64,000 nt of DNA, taken from Bradyrhizobium sp. AZCC 2176 (GTDB lineage: Bacteria; Pseudomonadota; Alphaproteobacteria; Rhizobiales; Xanthobacteraceae). The position numbers and the translations under genes are program-made. The notes beneath the pieces were generated by a model that made no database searches, was not told the origin of the DNA, and saw only the letters and a list, made by a program, of their open reading frames with translations. Below are positions 1 through 7,148 of this stretch, one piece after another. Every line of letters begins with the position of its first letter. The stretch's first letter is position 1. The stretch covers positions 6,289,501-6,353,500 of the forward strand of contig NZ_JAZHRX010000001.1 in assembly GCF_036924645.1 (NCBI RefSeq), given 5' to 3'.

Positions 1-283
1 CAAACCTTATATCCTTACCCGTGCGGATCTTCACGGCGCCCGCTTCCGCCAGATCGTTCTCAAATCCCGGAAACAGGGTCTGCAGGGCCTTCAGTCCGCC
101 CGCGAGCAGCATATGGGCATGCTGGGCCTGCGGCGTACCGCTTCGGGGCGCGGCCTCGGCGGGAAGCAGGTCCCGCTCGATGATCGTGACGTTCCCGAAA
201 TGCCTGGAGAGCGCCTGAGCGGCCGCAAGGCCGGCCATGCCTGCGCCAACGACCACGGCATGACTTCTTGCAGGATCTGGCAC
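1..283 (-). CDS. FAD-dependent oxidoreductase, N-terminal part (cut by window edge)
   Basis: Only the first 94 codons are inside the window; the gene continues past base 1. Reading the minus strand from a GTG at 283-281, a beta strand and GAGMAG (residues 13-18) form the GxGxxG dinucleotide-binding motif of a Rossmann fold, followed by VTIIERD near residue 40, whose Glu normally binds the ADP ribose of FAD. The TPQAQHAHML stretch resembles the region after the first FAD motif in tryptophan-halogenase/geranylgeranyl-reductase-like flavoproteins. The GTG start is favoured because GGGAGGAAG lies just upstream and no ATG precedes the FAD motif. The substrate cannot be inferred from this fragment. 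No neighbour on the left is visible. Confidence 0.8.
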   Translation of the reverse strand, partial: MPDPARSHAVVVGAGMAGLAAAQALSRHFGNVTIIERDLLPAEAAPRSGTPQAQHAHMLLAGGLKALQTLFPGFENDLAEAGAVKIRTGKDIRF

Positions 284-589
284 GTCTTCCTCCCAGAGTA
301 TGTCAAATAGGATCGAAAACGGATCAACCGACACGTACGCCCGGAGCAGTTGCTTCGGGTAGACCGAGCTTATCTGATCTCTTTTGGGGCAATAGTGAAC
401 GGCGTCACAAGTTTTGGTTCGGAGCCCGCCACCAACGGTCAGCTTAGCCAGCTTGCAAACAGCGCCTGGAATTCCACTGGCTCCTGCTGATGTTCGAGCA
501 CTGCATGGTCGATCCCGTCGGCAGCCGCTTCAAGTAACTGGCAGGACTGGTTGCTCGATCGTGCGAAGCTGAGGCGGAGCGCCACCGAT
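284..589. other. Intergenic stretch without a recognised gene
   Basis: This interval lies between the start of the flavoprotein gene and the end of the methyltransferase gene, both on the minus strand. It should hold the flavoprotein promoter, but I see no convincing -35/-10 pair, hairpin with T tract, tRNA or conserved small reading frame in it. Confidence 0.5.
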
Positions 590-1201
590 CTAGCCTGGCC
601 GTGCGCTGCCTTCGTACATGAAGGTCATCGGCTTGGGTCCGGGCATGTAGCCGGTTTCCACCCGATCAATCCTGAATCCGCCGCTCTCGATCATGGTTCG
701 GATCGGTCGATTGAGGTGACAGCCCCCGCCAATGCGTTTCCAGGCAGGCGTCAGCCAATCCTGCCATCGCCGGACATTCCTGTCCGGCGCCATGCCGTGC
801 TCCGCGAACAGGAGCTTGCCGTTCGGCCGAAGCACGCGACGCATTTCGGTGAGCGCCATGGCGGCATCTGGAATGCTGCACAAGGTCCAGGTCGTCACGA
901 CGGTATCGACGCTGTCGTCGTCGAGTGGGATGGCTTCTGCTGACGCTTCGATGAAGCTGACTTGCATACCCGGTTGCAGCGCATCCCGAGCCATCGCGAT
1001 CAGCTTCGCAGACGGCTCCAGCGCCAACACCTCCTGCACCGGTGGCCGATAGAAGGGCAGATTCCGGCCCGAGCCGACCCCGATCTCGATCACCCGCCCT
1101 TCAGCCGCACCGACCACCCGCTCGCGATACGGCCGCAGTTGCTTGTTGCGCATCGCGAGATCGCAAACCCGCGGCAGGATATGGTCGTTGTAGAAGCCCA
1201 T
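590..1201 (-). CDS. Class I SAM-dependent methyltransferase (203 aa)
   Basis: A small soluble methyltransferase of the UbiE/Methyltransf_11 type. Motif I is VIEIGVGSGRN (residues 37-47), the SAM-binding loop after the first strand; LALEPS follows as the acidic end of strand 2; DTVVTTWTLCSIPD is the strand 4 region and RRVLRPNGKLLFAEHG the post-motif region of this superfamily. The ATG at 1201 is preferred because GAGGA sits about 7 bases upstream and the family usually begins near this MGFYN sequence. An in-frame start at 1294 would add 31 residues but has no clear ribosome site. The substrate is unknown. It stands alone on the minus strand. Confidence 0.85.
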   Translation of the reverse strand: MGFYNDHILPRVCDLAMRNKQLRPYRERVVGAAEGRVIEIGVGSGRNLPFYRPPVQEVLALEPSAKLIAMARDALQPGMQVSFIEASAEAIPLDDDSVDTVVTTWTLCSIPDAAMALTEMRRVLRPNGKLLFAEHGMAPDRNVRRWQDWLTPAWKRIGGGCHLNRPIRTMIESGGFRIDRVETGYMPGPKPMTFMYEGSARPG

Positions 1202-1418
1202 GCTTTGGTCCTCGGCCTCGTTTCCTCGGAGCTGGCGATGTTTGACATATTGATCAGCGGCGACTTCGGACGCCCGCTCCGCCCATTGCGACATGAAAGC
1301 CGATAAAGGCTGGGTTCAACAATTCAACTGTCCGTGGGGACGCCGGCGGCTTTCGCTCTCCGTGGCGCTCTCCTGCCTTTCCCCGAAGTGGCAGCGACGA
1401 TCGCTGGCCCAATCATCC

Positions 1419-1634
1419 CTAGCGCCGAACGATCTGCAGCTCCAGCAATGCGAGCCTTTGCAGGATTTGCGGGTCGCGCTCTCCCTCGTCGGCGGCGCGC
1501 AGGATGGCTTCCGCCAGGCATTGAACATGGGTGGAATGGACGGGTTCGGGAAGCGAAGCCACCGCGGCATCAAGCGCCTCCTCCATCACCGAGATCACCT
1601 CGGGCGGGAAGGACGCATTGGCGAAATCCTTCAT
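1419..1634 (-). CDS. Small conserved hypothetical protein (71 aa)
   Basis: A 71-residue acidic helical protein. The reading frame extends further upstream to 1904, but that part is low-complexity and unlike protein; the portion from the ATG at 1634 has balanced composition with a predicted helix (PPEVISVMEEALDAAVASL) and a second one near the C-terminus (ILQRLALLELQIVRR). No cofactor motif, signal peptide or membrane segment is seen. I do not recognise a family beyond small hypothetical proteins of rhizobia. The gene is separated from the cytochrome c gene (1908) by 273 bases in the same orientation, so it may be its own unit. Confidence 0.55.
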   Translation of the reverse strand: MKDFANASFPPEVISVMEEALDAAVASLPEPVHSTHVQCLAEAILRAADEGERDPQILQRLALLELQIVRR

Positions 1635-1907
1635 GGCGGCGGCGACGAAAAAGACGGCTGCCAATGCGCCCTGGGGGGCGGGACTGCATCGGCAGCCGCT
1701 CGAGTTAAGGTGTCCATCCCTTGGACAATTGCATAATTTTCCCGACCAAGAATTGTTCCTCGGGACGGCGAATTCGCGCACGTCGGATGCTTGATCCAGG
1801 CGCCGATGCCCGTCGTGGCCTGCATCGGCTGGTCTTTCAACCTTGCCGGGATTTCCGCTCGAGATGCGGCTTCGGCAACGTTGGCCGGCCGCGAAGGCAC
1901 GCAACTC

Positions 1908-2612
1908 TCAGCATCGCGCCTCGATCGCCTTGCTGATTTCTTCCGGTGCGGCAAAAATCACGTCTGCCCGGTCACCCATCATTCCCGCGGGCACGAGGGC
2001 TGGTGCGCCACTTTGCGGACCATCTGTTCCGGAATCAGTTTTCATGCGCAGATTGCGCTCCCAAAAGGCGCGGGTCTTGCCATCAGCCGTGGTCACCCGA
2101 TAGGTGTCGTGACAGTAGGTGATCGTCTTCACCAGCGTGTTCGACTCCAGGCTTTTCAGATTGGGAACGCGGCCGCCACCCATCATCCCGCCCATGCCTC
2201 CCATCGGTCCTTGAGCGCTCATTTGCGGCGCGGCTTCAGGCTTGGTTGCTTCCTTGAGAAAGGCGAGCAGGTCTGCACGGCGTTGCGGGTCCTTGATGCC
2301 GTTAAACGGCATTTCGTTGTCCGGCACCATGCGATCGGGATCGGTCAACCAAGCGTCCAGCGAACGATCGTCCCAGATGATGCCAGACGACTTGAGAGCA
2401 TTGGAGTAGCGTTCGAAGCTCGGCAACGATCCGGCCTTGCGGTCCCAGAGACCGGCAAGGCTTGGTCCCGTCATGTTTCGATCGGCCTCCAGCGAATGGC
2501 ATGGCGCGCACATACGGAAATCCCGTTGACCTCGCGCGACGTCGGCATACTGAGCGGATGCCGGGAATGACAGTGCAATCGTCGAAAGCCCAATGACAAT
2601 GAGCTTGTTCAT
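1908..2612 (-). CDS. Exported c-type cytochrome with Met-rich linker and C-terminal extra domain
   Basis: A periplasmic class I cytochrome c. Residues 1-20 form a signal peptide ending ASA; the haem site is CAPCH (35-39) and the distal ligand is probably Met101 in NEMPFNG. After the cytochrome fold (to about residue 122) comes a Gly/Met linker with seven Met in residues 131-147, then a C-terminal domain of about 85 residues with two Cys (one in TYCHDTY, one at the very C-terminus) that I do not recognise. The ATG at 2612 overlaps the stop of the upstream micropeptide gene (ATGA), so the two are translationally coupled. It is the last gene of a four-gene run starting at 3413 with an ECF-type promoter. 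Met-rich stretches often bind Cu(I); this fits the copper genes nearby but is inference. Confidence 0.88.
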   Translation of the reverse strand: MNKLIVIGLSTIALSFPASAQYADVARGQRDFRMCAPCHSLEADRNMTGPSLAGLWDRKAGSLPSFERYSNALKSSGIIWDDRSLDAWLTDPDRMVPDNEMPFNGIKDPQRRADLLAFLKEATKPEAAPQMSAQGPMGGMGGMMGGGRVPNLKSLESNTLVKTITYCHDTYRVTTADGKTRAFWERNLRMKTDSGTDGPQSGAPALVPAGMMGDRADVIFAAPEEISKAIEARC

Positions 2613-2743
2613 TGCCGACCGTCCTTGCTCCCGGTGCGAAGGTACTTGATCAGCGCCGCGGCCGCCAGGATCAGGACGATTACGACCAACAACCAGACGA
2701 ACCCCATGCCCCACATCATTCCAGGCATCATATTGTCCATCAT
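2609..2743 (-). CDS. Met-rich single-helix membrane micropeptide (44 aa)
   Basis: A very short gene. The first 13 residues contain seven Met (MMDNMMPGMMWGM), followed by one hydrophobic helix (about residues 14-32) and a basic tail IKYLRTGSKDGRQ, giving a one-pass inner-membrane peptide. GGGAG stands a few bases before the ATG. It overlaps both neighbours by ATGA: its start overlaps the stop of the 93-aa membrane protein gene and its stop overlaps the cytochrome start, strong evidence that it is translated. Met-rich N-termini can bind copper, and the helix-IKYLR ending is shared with the 40-aa peptide at 4924-5046. Its function is unknown. Confidence 0.8.
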   Translation of the reverse strand: MMDNMMPGMMWGMGFVWLLVVIVLILAAAALIKYLRTGSKDGRQ

Positions 2744-3021
2744 CGGCTCCCTCCGTCATCTCGCGGAGCAACCGCCTCTTGAGGCTGCCTGCAGCTCGCC
2801 CGTTTCATGCACATGAGCATCATGAACGTGCACGGCAGCGACGCCATGATCCGAAATATCTCGGCGCCTGTCAGCCAAGTCCAATTCCAGGCGACACTCA
2901 AGGAAACCGCCGTTGCAAAGACGACATACAGCGCCATCCGATAGCGGGCGAAATAATTGCCCAAAGTGACGATCAGTGAGGTCCTGCCCATAGGTGTGTC
3001 GTGGTCCTGACTTAAGGTCAT
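2740..3021 (-). CDS. Small two-helix membrane protein (93 aa)
   Basis: A 93-residue protein with two predicted transmembrane helices (about 29-50 and 55-72) and a polar C-terminus. FARYRMALYVVFATAVSLSVAWNW is of the kind seen in small DUF-type inner-membrane proteins, but I do not recognise the family firmly. The ATG at 3021 is chosen because the upstream extension of the frame is unlike protein. Its stop overlaps the start of the 44-aa micropeptide gene (ATGA). It is second in the operon beginning with the secreted 85-aa protein and ending with cytochrome c, so a role beside an electron-carrier or metal-handling complex is possible but unproven. Confidence 0.75.
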   Translation of the reverse strand: MTLSQDHDTPMGRTSLIVTLGNYFARYRMALYVVFATAVSLSVAWNWTWLTGAEIFRIMASLPCTFMMLMCMKRASCRQPQEAVAPRDDGGSR

Positions 3022-3155
3022 AGGAACGCCTCTTGCTGGGATGAAAGGAAATCTGACGGGGGTGCGGAGTAGACGATCAACCGCCCCCCCTTGCTTCAGA
3101 TCGCGCCAATGCTTCGGCCGGCGGCCTTCGTACGACAATATAGCGCCCGTGGGTA

Positions 3156-3413
3156 TCAACGCCCCTTCGGACCGCCTTGGTAGCGGAACCCCGATCCGCC
3201 GCTGGCGGTGGCGGGCGCCAAACGTGATGCCGCTCGATCGTAGGCGAACGCTGAATACGGACCAGTTTGCGAGACAGCACCGATCGGCGTGCTCTTCCTG
3301 GCGTCGTTCGGCCAATAGCTCTTATCGGTAATGGTCGAGCCTGCCTGTGCAGTCGCGGAGACCGCCACGAGCGGCAACAAGAGGGACATCGTGAGAAGGT
3401 GTTTGGTTGACAT
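3156..3413 (-). CDS. Small secreted protein, first gene of ECF-controlled operon (85 aa)
   Basis: An 85-residue protein with a clear signal peptide (residues 1-25, ending ATAQAG) and a mature part of about 60 residues rich in Ser, Ala, Tyr and Gly with no Cys. No family is recognised. It is the promoter-proximal gene of the run 3413-1908: a GTAACC-N16-CGAA promoter lies about 54 bases upstream of its ATG, the same pattern that precedes the ECF sigma gene at 7015. A gap of 134 bases separates it from the next gene, so the first gene may also be transcribed alone. Export to the periplasm is a safe inference; function is not known. Confidence 0.75.
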   Translation of the reverse strand: MSTKHLLTMSLLLPLVAVSATAQAGSTITDKSYWPNDARKSTPIGAVSQTGPYSAFAYDRAASRLAPATASGGSGFRYQGGPKGR

Positions 3414-3466
3414 GTTCCGGCTCCATGATGTTTGAAAGCGCCGCGATGTGTGCTTCTAACCATGAG

Positions 3467-3492
3467 TTCGGAGCCGATTGTCAGCCGGTTAC
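3467..3492 (-). promoter_or_regulatory. ECF sigma (SigF-like) promoter for the cytochrome c operon
   Basis: On the minus strand GTAACC (3492-3487) is followed after exactly 16 bases by CGAA (3470-3467). This equals the promoter consensus known for Caulobacter SigF-type ECF sigma factors and is identical in hexamer, spacing and tetramer to the element before the sigma gene at 7058-7033. A start of transcription near 3460 would give a leader of about 45-50 bases before the ATG at 3413. Confidence 0.75.
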
Positions 3493-3617
3493 AGGCTCAC
3501 GCCGACGTGAAAACCGCTATCGCCGCAACAAGTCTTGGGCTCAATGCTGCGCCCGCGAAGGTGCGAAGCACAATTGCGCAATCAGGCCCCGTCCCAAGTT
3601 CAACCGAATAGGCACGA

Positions 3618-4784
3618 TCAATGCACATCGTTGATCGCCTTCTTCCAGCCGCGGAATCGGTAGCCATGGCCTGTCACGGTTTCGATGGACGTTGCGAAGG
3701 GGCCAAGCTTCTTCCGCAATGATCCGACTACGGCATCCACCTTGTTCGAGCCCGCGAAGGGGGTGTTCCAGATCTCGGCAAGCATCTCGTCGCGCGTGAC
3801 GACGCGTCCACTCGCCTGGATCAGGGTGAGCATCACAGCGTACTCCAGCCGCGTCGTTGGCCGACGTTGACCCTCCAGGACGATCTCACGATTGGCCTCG
3901 TCGAGCCGGCATCCGGATAACGGTGCTGAGGCAGCCGCGCGTACCTCATCGCCGGCAAGAAACGAATGGACCGCGTCGGCAATCGCGTCGCCGTCGATCC
4001 ATGGCAGGTGTATGTCGCCGTCCAGTGTTATGAGGCGTGCGCGAGGTAATTCGGCAGTGAGCTTTTGGCCAGCTTCAAGGGGGATCACGCGGTCCCTGCG
4101 CCGATGTATGACCAGCGCCTCGGTCCGGATGCGTGAGAGGACATCTGCCGCAGCATTCATCTCACAGCTCAGGTGCAGCAATTGTGCCGCCTGCGGCGCA
4201 TTCGCCCAGTCCCGCTGGTTTCGGGAGAAGTCCTCCGAATCCTGTATCGACGCGCCGGGTAGGAATAGCGCGGTCAGTGCGACTGAGCCAAGGCCCCAGT
4301 GCGCCTTCACGAGGTCAGTGAGCGCATCCCGCAGATCCGGCGTTGCGACATCGGACCCCCTCGCATACGAGCCATAAAAGCACAGGCGGCGGACGCGTTC
4401 CTGGTGCGTAGCCGCATAAGTGAGTGCAACCGGTCCCGCGCAAGACACCGCGAACAATGAGAACTCGTTGTCGCCAAGCTCATCAACGAGCGTTGCGAGT
4501 AGTTGCACCTCGTCCGCTTGCGTTCGCGGTGGAACGTCGCGATCGCTCAAACCGGTGCCCGGCCGGTCGTAGCGGACGACGCGAAAGCCCTCCGCGAGCC
4601 GACTGAAGAAACGCCGAAATCCCGGCTGCTCCCAATCGCGCTCGACGTGACTGACCCACCACGCGGGGCAGAGGATAAGCGGCCCTTCGCCGACCGTGGC
4701 ATAGGCGATCCGGGCCCCGTTTGCGTCCCGAATGAATCGAATGACCTGCACCGCCGGTATCGATCTCCCATGGCTCTCATTCAA
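3618..4784 (-). CDS. Alpha/beta hydrolase fused to C-terminal winged-helix DNA-binding domain
   Basis: A 388-residue two-domain protein. Residues about 12-275 are an alpha/beta hydrolase: oxyanion region near LILCPAWW, the RYDRPGTGLSD stretch, a nucleophile elbow AVSCAG with Ser (both usual Gly of GxSxG are Ala), an acid candidate in RRRDRVIP and a His in DGDIHLPW. Residues about 290-380 are an OmpR/PhoB-type winged helix (TRLEYAVMLTLIQASGRVVT, DAVVGSLRKKLGP, VTGHGYRFRGW). The order (enzyme first, DNA binding last) suggests a one-component regulator that senses or processes a small ester. The start is uncertain: TTG at 4784 is the first option and GTG at 4751 the second; neither has a strong ribosome site. 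It is divergent from the 40-aa peptide gene. Confidence 0.8.
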   Translation of the reverse strand: MNESHGRSIPAVQVIRFIRDANGARIAYATVGEGPLILCPAWWVSHVERDWEQPGFRRFFSRLAEGFRVVRYDRPGTGLSDRDVPPRTQADEVQLLATLVDELGDNEFSLFAVSCAGPVALTYAATHQERVRRLCFYGSYARGSDVATPDLRDALTDLVKAHWGLGSVALTALFLPGASIQDSEDFSRNQRDWANAPQAAQLLHLSCEMNAAADVLSRIRTEALVIHRRRDRVIPLEAGQKLTAELPRARLITLDGDIHLPWIDGDAIADAVHSFLAGDEVRAAASAPLSGCRLDEANREIVLEGQRRPTTRLEYAVMLTLIQASGRVVTRDEMLAEIWNTPFAGSNKVDAVVGSLRKKLGPFATSIETVTGHGYRFRGWKKAINDVH

Positions 4785-4923
4785 TTCTCATAACAATTTC
4801 ATTAGCTTTTCAAGCTGGGTCCGGCCGTCGCCCGATAGACTCGATGGAATCGGCGGGGCCGCTTTATCCTGGCGATCCTTCGATTGTCACCTCCCTCGAA
4901 CGATAGGATGTTGGAGACAATTC

Positions 4924-5046
4924 ATGACTATGGACATGACTACGATGGGCTCCGGCGCGTTGCTGGCAATGGGGATTTATCACCTCGCCATTTTCACCTT
5001 CGCTGTGCTTGGGATCGCGGCGTCGATCAAATACCTGCGCTCCTGA
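4924..5046 (+). CDS. Met-rich single-helix membrane micropeptide (40 aa)
   Basis: A 40-residue peptide with Met at positions 1, 3, 5, 8 and 16, one transmembrane helix (about residues 11-33) and the ending IAASIKYLRS. GGAG lies eight bases before the ATG at 4924; the frame upstream is unlike protein. Its layout (Met-rich N-terminus, one helix, IKYLR at the end) mirrors the 44-aa peptide at 2609-2743 in the cytochrome operon, which argues that both are real and related. It precedes the DUF2243-like membrane protein gene by 68 bases on the same strand and may be cotranscribed with it. Confidence 0.65.
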   Translation: MTMDMTTMGSGALLAMGIYHLAIFTFAVLGIAASIKYLRS

Positions 5047-5114
5047 TTTGTCAGGCTGCCTGACGTTCGGGATCACAGAAATCGCTCGAACGTGTGCGCC
5101 GGAGGGTAAACGAC

Positions 5115-5654
5115 ATGTTTGCGATTGATGGTGCTGCACGACGCACTGCTTCTGTCACGGTAACCGCAATCCGGACGCTGTGGAGCGAGCGAATTTCGTC
5201 GGGCACATTCCTCCTTGGTCTGCTGGCCGGTGCGGGACTGACCGTACAGATACACAAATGGTGGACCTCCTCCTTGAGCCTCTGCTTGTCCTCCGCTGGA
5301 CTCCGTCAACTCAACGACACCCAATCCTATCTGGTCCTTGCGTTCACGTTGTATCCGGTCACTACGTCGGCCGGACAAATGGCAGTGCTCACTGTCGCGG
5401 TCGCCGCGCTTATTGGGTTTCTGCTCTGGACCAAGCGAGCGACCTCGGCCTCATTCTTTTTAGGCGTGCTCGCGGGCACTGGCTTCGTTTTGAGCTTCGA
5501 TATCGTCTGGATCCATTGGATCTTTGGCCTCCATCACCTGACGAATACACAAATGGACCTCATCCTTGAACCCGTGTTCGTCCTCCTCGGACTCGCTTTC
5601 TTGTGGTTTGCGATTACGCGAGAGCATCGCCGCGCCCAAAGTAGCGGCACTTAG
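5115..5654 (+). CDS. Multi-helix membrane protein with internal repeat, DUF2243-like
   Basis: A 179-residue integral membrane protein. The second half (FFLGVLAGTGFVLSFDIVWI, then HWIFGLHHLTNTQMDLILEP) is well formed and resembles the DUF2243 type of predicted membrane protein with paired His. The first half (FLLGLLAGAG, then LRQLNDTQSYLVLAFTLY) looks like an earlier copy of the same unit, but the DNA between them (about 5247-5300) matches the second copy in another reading frame, so the first copy seems to have suffered compensating frameshifts or a deletion. The ATG at 5115 is preferred to a GTG at 5094 because GGAGGG is 8 bases upstream. Family assignment is tentative. Confidence 0.65.
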   Translation: MFAIDGAARRTASVTVTAIRTLWSERISSGTFLLGLLAGAGLTVQIHKWWTSSLSLCLSSAGLRQLNDTQSYLVLAFTLYPVTTSAGQMAVLTVAVAALIGFLLWTKRATSASFFLGVLAGTGFVLSFDIVWIHWIFGLHHLTNTQMDLILEPVFVLLGLAFLWFAITREHRRAQSSGT

Positions 5655-5816
5655 GAAGCACTCTCAATCGCGATCCGATTCGGCTCGTGGGGATGCTGGT
5701 TTCGACGTGAGCGAAGCACAGCGCGAGAAGTTTCCAGCGAGCTTTTGGTTACTCGGCAGCCCTTACCCCGGCGTCGCATCGGCGCCACTCGCGCCGATAT
5801 GCATCACAGGCATCAT

Positions 5817-6461
5817 TCACCAGCGCAACAGCCGCGGCCCCAACAACGCGCCAGCCAGAGTGCACAGCACAATCGTTCCGCCGTACCAGACGGCAATAAA
5901 CGGCAGCGAATCGTCCGTGCAATGGAGCGCATAAGCCATTGCGCTGACGCCTCCCGCGATGAGGCCTGCGAACGCGCCGGCTCGCGAAAGATTGGTGGGA
6001 GCACCTTTTCGCACGGCCCAAATTGAAACAGCGAAAGGAACGATCGCAATGATCGGAATAGAGAGAAGACATTCCAGCCATTCATCGCCCACGATCATGG
6101 TTTCCCAATGCGACCGGGGTGCGGATCCAAGGCTGATGGCGGCAAGAACCATAATGACGAGAAACGGCACAGCGACAAGCAAGGCGGGGGAGATTTTCCG
6201 CTCCCCGCCCGGCCGGGCCAGTCTCGTCAGGTAAAGCAGCGCGAGGTCGACGATCCCGATTGCAAAGGCGAGCTTTATGGCGAGAAACATCAGTGCACGG
6301 GCTGTCATCAAGTCGGCGCGGAAGCCCAAGCCGACAACGGCGACGCCGAACGCCACGATCGATCCTGCAGCAATTGCCACGTAAAGCGTGCGAGCGACCG
6401 CTTTGCGGTCGACGGGCTCAAGATTCGTGCTCAGGAGTGCAACGAGATCGTTCGTTCTCAT
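5817..6461 (-). CDS. NrsF-type anti-sigma factor (DUF1109)
   Basis: A 214-residue inner-membrane protein with six predicted helices after a short cytoplasmic N-terminus (MRTNDLVALLSTNLEPVDR), typical of NrsF/DUF1109 negative regulators of SigF-like ECF factors. Conserved Cys in the loops (LECLL near two thirds, ALHCTDDS near the C-terminus) match the redox/metal-sensing Cys reported for Caulobacter NrsF. The ATG at 6461 overlaps the stop of the sigma gene by ATGA, so the pair is coupled. It probably holds the sigma factor at the membrane until a stress such as heavy metal or oxidant releases it. In Bradyrhizobium a comparable pair is called EcfF-OsrA; whether this is the same orthologue was not tested. 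Confidence 0.88.
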   Translation of the reverse strand: MRTNDLVALLSTNLEPVDRKAVARTLYVAIAAGSIVAFGVAVVGLGFRADLMTARALMFLAIKLAFAIGIVDLALLYLTRLARPGGERKISPALLVAVPFLVIMVLAAISLGSAPRSHWETMIVGDEWLECLLSIPIIAIVPFAVSIWAVRKGAPTNLSRAGAFAGLIAGGVSAMAYALHCTDDSLPFIAVWYGGTIVLCTLAGALLGPRLLRW

Positions 6462-7015
6462 GTTCGCATTTTCCCGGCGATCAAGGCGGCCAGTGCCCTG
6501 AGTCCACGGTGAATATTTACTTTTACACCCGACTCGGACTGACCGCATTTCTTCGCCGCTTCAGCAATGCTCAGTCCCTCGATCTTCACGGCTTCGATCG
6601 CACACTGCATGGCTTTCGGCAGCCGCTCCAGCAGCCTCTTGACGTCATACGTACTTTCAGCGCTCGCATGGTCATCGTGCGCCATCATCTCGTCGGCGTC
6701 GTCAATGGGTACCTCGGCGTGCCCCACGCGATTTCGACGTAGAAAATCGATCAATTTGTAACGCGCAATGGCGTGCACCCATGGCGTCAACGGCTCCCCT
6801 GGATCGTAGGTATGCCGCTTGATGTGTATTGCCAGTACGGTTTCCTGAACCAGGTCTTCTGCCTCTGACGTGGCTTTACCGAGCGCTGCCAGCTTGGCCT
6901 TGTAGTAGCCGCGCAGACGGCGGCTCAATTGATCGAGTAGCGACCGGTGCGATGCCGCATCGCCATTCAGGCTCGCTAGCATTAGGTCTTTGAGCTCGAT
7001 TTCGAGGCCCGTCAT
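6458..7015 (-). CDS. ECF RNA polymerase sigma factor, SigF-like
   Basis: A 185-residue sigma-70 family factor of the extracytoplasmic function class. Region 2 covers about residues 20-90 (SEAEDLVQETVLAIHIKRHTY and PWVHAIARYKLIDFLRR, which contact the -10 element); region 4 covers about 125-180 (LERLPKAMQCAIEAVKIEGL and SIAEAAKKCGQSESGVKVNI, the helix-turn-helix reading the -35). GAGGAG directly precedes the ATG. Immediately upstream is its own GTAACC-N16-CGAA promoter, so it should be autoregulated. The next gene, overlapping by 4 bases, is the NrsF-type anti-sigma factor. The same promoter pattern before the gene at 3413 identifies a likely target operon. Confidence 0.93.
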   Translation of the reverse strand: MTGLEIELKDLMLASLNGDAASHRSLLDQLSRRLRGYYKAKLAALGKATSEAEDLVQETVLAIHIKRHTYDPGEPLTPWVHAIARYKLIDFLRRNRVGHAEVPIDDADEMMAHDDHASAESTYDVKRLLERLPKAMQCAIEAVKIEGLSIAEAAKKCGQSESGVKVNIHRGLRALAALIAGKMRT

Positions 7016-7032
7016 CTCCTCTATCTCGCTAT

Positions 7033-7058
7033 TTCGGTGGGTCGAGCGATTTGGTTAC
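7033..7058 (-). promoter_or_regulatory. Autoregulated ECF sigma promoter
   Basis: On the minus strand GTAACC (7058-7053), a 16-base spacer and CGAA (7036-7033) form a perfect SigF-type ECF promoter 18 bases upstream of the sigma factor ATG. The predicted leader is only about 10 bases and consists mostly of the Shine-Dalgarno sequence. Confidence 0.78.
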
Positions 7059-7148
7059 ACCTTTTCGCAATTGGGGCGGAAGGAAATTGGGCGCGGAAGT
7101 ACCCTAGAATGCGACAACTGTGTGCGCGAATGGCCATGATGCGGTTCC

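Noticed and set aside
5160..5193. GTAACC followed by CGAA on the plus strand inside the membrane protein gene
   Set aside because: The spacer is 24 bases, not 16, and it lies within a coding region.
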